From contig CAYHGE010000008.1 of assembly GCA_964355945.1 (NCBI GenBank), positions 8,501 to 72,500 of the forward strand: DNA of 64,000 bases. The letters run 5' to 3'. Below the pieces are notes generated by a model. That model made no database searches. It saw only the letters and a list, made by a program, of their open reading frames with translations, and was not told the DNA's origin. How positions within the stretch are numbered: position 1 is the first letter of the stretch; each line of letters opens with the position of its first letter. Below, piece by piece: positions 61,799-64,000 of the stretch. The position numbers and the translations under genes were made by a program. Origin of the DNA: CAIVAT01 sp964355945. Lineage in GTDB: Bacteria; Bacteroidota; Bacteroidia; Bacteroidales; FEN-979.

Positions 61799-63799
61799 CT
61801 AATCGTGGAATCTCCAGGCTACACCAAATTTCAATGCCCCATCCTGCATCGGGTAATCAGGAGTTGTATAGTATCCTCGTCCCATAAAACTGGCATTCAG
61901 GTGAGTATAGGTGAGGAAAAACCTTGCCCGCTGTATTTTAAGATTGATAAATACATCCATGTACAAATAATTACCAATTTCCTGACGCTCCTGAAGGTAA
62001 AACGAGCGGGTTGCCGGGTTGTACCGATCTGCGGAATATGAAGTGTTATAGAAAAAATTAAGTCCGGGTTCGAAGGTGGCAGCGCCATGAAACAGTTGTT
62101 GTGAAAAGTAAACGGACAAGTTTCCCATGAAAGCCGGTAGGCGAAGCACGGTGGTTCCCTGGACTGTCTGATAAGCTAATTGCGTTCTGAAAATAAACTT
62201 CCAGATTTCAAGATTGCCATTCAGATAACAACGAAAGTAGCCGAATTCATTCTGATTCTGTCGTGGCAGACTTGATGAATCAAGGTAAACAAAATTGTTG
62301 ATCCGGTTTATGGTAAATCCGGTTTCAAAAAACCTGAAGGCATAATTAAATCCGCCGGAGATAAGCCCCTGTTTTAACCAGGTTGTGTCCCATTGAAAAC
62401 TGTTTCCAAGGTACTGTGTGTAAAACCAAGCCGGTTGCTGTAAGCGGTAATTTCCGGTTACTGAGATAATGCCTGCATTTCTTCTGGAACTGCCTAGTGT
62501 GGAAGATAATTTGACATTGAGATTGAAGTCACCATCGTTATAATCACCAATAACCAAATCTCCCCTGGCTATAAGTTTCAGACTTTGAAACGGAGTAAAA
62601 TCTATTTCTGCATGGGGGATGAATTGTCTGAAGGTATTCAGGGTTCCATGTAATGAAACCTCTGAATATTGATACCGGATACCTGCTTCAAGCTGGAAGA
62701 CTCTCAACTGTTTGTTTGGCTTGAAGCTTGGATTGGACCATGTAAAATCATTGATGATTTTTTTAACAGTTAATGAATCATACGTATGTACAGTGTCGAA
62801 TACAGGTGGTGGAAAGAATCCACTATCAGGTTGATTATCAGTGAAATTCTGAATTTGCCGGTTATATTGAAAGGAGTAAGTCAGCCTTCCCAGATCGATT
62901 CTGCGTTTAGACGCAAGGGATGTGTCTTTTTCGTTTTTAGGATGCCGTGTTAAGTCAAAATAGTGCTTCATGAAAAAGCCTGATTCCTTGATTTGATTCT
63001 GAGCGCTGGCCAGATTTACCGGGATTACCATTCTGTTGGGCTCAATGTTTTTCTCAAACAGGGTATCGTTTTTAATGCCGCCATTTTCGTAGTTTCTAAG
63101 CTTGTTGGCAGTAAAATTGGCAATGACTCCATATCGTTTGTTCTTTGTAAAGAACTGAGAGGTAAGCACGAAGTTGATGTGATTGGTTTTTTGCCTGGAA
63201 TAGGCTCCGGGTGCGCTCATAACATGAAAATCGAAGCCCAGGTTAAAACTGCGGTATATGTTCCGGCTAAATATCGCGTGAAAGTTTTGTTCTTTTTTAG
63301 CTCCCTGTACATAAGAGAGCTCTGAATAAGTTTTATAGACTTTGTAATATTTAACGCTGTCGTTTTGATACAGGTATTGGTCAGAGCTGTGAATCCCGTA
63401 ATCAAAGCCACTTCGTATGGTATTGGACGAGAAAGGAGTTAAGGAACGATAGTTTTGTCCAATATTTCCCAGCGTTTCGAAAAAGCGATCATGTTTATAA
63501 AGGAAATCATACGTTTGAAATCCGGTAAGGCTTGTATCATTTTGATGCAGGTCCAGTGGCCCAAGTTTCTCAAAATTGCTATAAAAAAAGGAAACGTTGA
63601 TGGAGTCACGGTGTTTTTTAATTGAATCGAGGAGTACCTTAGTTTGCCGGTTTGCTGTGCCGGTTTCTTCTGGTTCGGAAGTTGAGGCAGGGTTTATAGG
63701 AGAAACAGCGGAAGTGTCAGGTTTCTGAGCAAAGGCAGTGGCAGAAACAGCTATAGCCAGGAGTGTAATGTACAGAAATCGCAGCAGGTTAAAATGCAT
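61799..63799 (-). CDS. Putative outer-membrane porin (Bacteroidetes family)
   Basis: A 666-residue outer-membrane beta-barrel of the putative porin family found in Bacteroidetes. Start MHFNLLRFL at 63799 (a longer frame to 63862 runs into the rRNA terminator). Signal peptide 1-25, a disordered Ser/Thr-rich linker, then barrel strands from about 65 to the C-terminal WRFHD, with terminal aromatic and basic residues. No substrate can be named. The gene follows an rRNA operon on the same strand, separated by its terminator. Confidence 0.75.
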   Translation of the reverse strand: MHFNLLRFLYITLLAIAVSATAFAQKPDTSAVSPINPASTSEPEETGTANRQTKVLLDSIKKHRDSINVSFFYSNFEKLGPLDLHQNDTSLTGFQTYDFLYKHDRFFETLGNIGQNYRSLTPFSSNTIRSGFDYGIHSSDQYLYQNDSVKYYKVYKTYSELSYVQGAKKEQNFHAIFSRNIYRSFNLGFDFHVMSAPGAYSRQKTNHINFVLTSQFFTKNKRYGVIANFTANKLRNYENGGIKNDTLFEKNIEPNRMVIPVNLASAQNQIKESGFFMKHYFDLTRHPKNEKDTSLASKRRIDLGRLTYSFQYNRQIQNFTDNQPDSGFFPPPVFDTVHTYDSLTVKKIINDFTWSNPSFKPNKQLRVFQLEAGIRYQYSEVSLHGTLNTFRQFIPHAEIDFTPFQSLKLIARGDLVIGDYNDGDFNLNVKLSSTLGSSRRNAGIISVTGNYRLQQPAWFYTQYLGNSFQWDTTWLKQGLISGGFNYAFRFFETGFTINRINNFVYLDSSSLPRQNQNEFGYFRCYLNGNLEIWKFIFRTQLAYQTVQGTTVLRLPAFMGNLSVYFSQQLFHGAATFEPGLNFFYNTSYSADRYNPATRSFYLQERQEIGNYLYMDVFINLKIQRARFFLTYTHLNASFMGRGYYTTPDYPMQDGALKFGVAWRFHD

Positions 63800-63860
63800 T
63801 AAGGTGGCCGGAATTTGAGGATAAAGGTACACAAAAAAGCAGGGTGGAAGAGGAAAGGGC

Positions 63861-63890
63861 AAAAAAAAACCCAGCGATCAGGCTGGGTTT
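63861..63890 (-). terminator. Intrinsic terminator after the 5S rRNA gene
   Basis: On the minus strand, AAACCCAGCC and GCTGGGTTT form a stem with a CTGATC-type loop and a T-run of eight or nine. It closes the rRNA operon whose 5S gene starts to the right of the window. Confidence 0.92.
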
Positions 63891-63897
63891 ATAAAAG

Positions 63898-64000
63898 ATC
63901 GGCGACGACATACTCTCCCACAAAAACTGCAGTACCATCTGCGCAAGTGGGCTTAACGACTCTGTTCGGAAAGGGAAGAGGTGAACACCACTGCTATAGT
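63898..64000 (-). rRNA. rrf: 5S ribosomal RNA (5' end cut by window edge)
   Basis: The minus-strand sequence from the window edge is a 5S rRNA. It contains the conserved CCGAACAGAGTCGTTAAGCC core and GATGGTACTGCAG, and ends in GGGAGAGTATGTCGTCGCC. About ten bases of the 5' end lie outside the window. It implies that a 16S-23S-5S operon lies to the right on the minus strand. Confidence 0.95.

Overview
The window looks like a chromosomal segment of an anaerobic Bacteroidota (Bacteroidetes) bacterium, most likely an environmental draft or metagenome-assembled genome. The evidence is four secreted proteins with type IX secretion (T9SS) C-terminal sorting domains, several TonB-dependent receptors with carboxypeptidase-like N-terminal modules, an ECF sigma/FecR pair, a DUF4249 lipoprotein, a FISUMP lipoprotein, a HYC_CC_PP-type metal protein, and many promoters with the Bacteroidetes -7 element TAnnTTTG. 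HydF (maturation of [FeFe] hydrogenase) and pyruvate phosphate dikinase suggest anaerobic metabolism. There are five 100-N gaps. Three are flanked by exact 55-bp duplications, so they are unmerged contig overlaps; one lies in a tandem heptamer array; one is a true gap that falsely joins two genes.

Layout. 1-10 kb: the 3' part of aspA, a GT39-like membrane glycosyltransferase, a tricorn protease homologue, a FISUMP lipoprotein and a TonB receptor. 9.9-10.25 kb: a MITE-like pair of 43-bp inverted repeats. 10.3-13.7 kb: ECF sigma, FecR and an STN-domain outer-membrane protein, all on the minus strand. 13.9-21.4 kb: OsmC, a methionine gamma-lyase-like enzyme, a patatin/outer-membrane barrel fusion, a DUF349 protein and aroC. 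21.5-23.4 kb: putrescine synthesis from agmatine (aguB-aguA). 23.5-26.7 kb: a T9SS substrate divergent from a PorE-like TPR/propeller/OmpA protein. 26.7-30.6 kb: a complete riboflavin operon (FMN riboswitch, terminator, ribD, ribE, ribBA, ribH).

30.7-35.4 kb: two divergent T9SS-exported proteins, one of them a C10 cysteine peptidase. 35.5-43.1 kb: an SDR oxidoreductase, a TonB receptor/DUF4249/hydF run, tsaC, a GT9 glycosyltransferase and dapD. 43.2-46.6 kb: yqgF, def, a TPR lipoprotein, and folP with the c-di-AMP synthase cdaA. 46.7-51.4 kb: a PadR regulator with a membrane partner, then a metal-handling set (HYC_CC_PP protein, TonB receptor, HMA protein) and a DUF1761 protein. 51.5-55.5 kb: ppdK, mtgA and a broken DUF4476 gene. 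55.7-58.4 kb: the lysine-ketoglutarate reductase and saccharopine dehydrogenase halves of the saccharopine pathway. 58.5-64 kb: a TerB-DnaJ protein, a blue-copper T9SS protein, an alpha-L-fucosidase, a putative porin and the end of an rRNA operon (5S rRNA).

The most unusual feature is a set of short tandem arrays (7-, 8- and 9-bp units, usually 3-6 copies, once 10) that fill intergenic spacers and start at or inside stop codons. At least three unit families occur at two separate loci in this window. Two arrays of one family each have exactly five heptamers.
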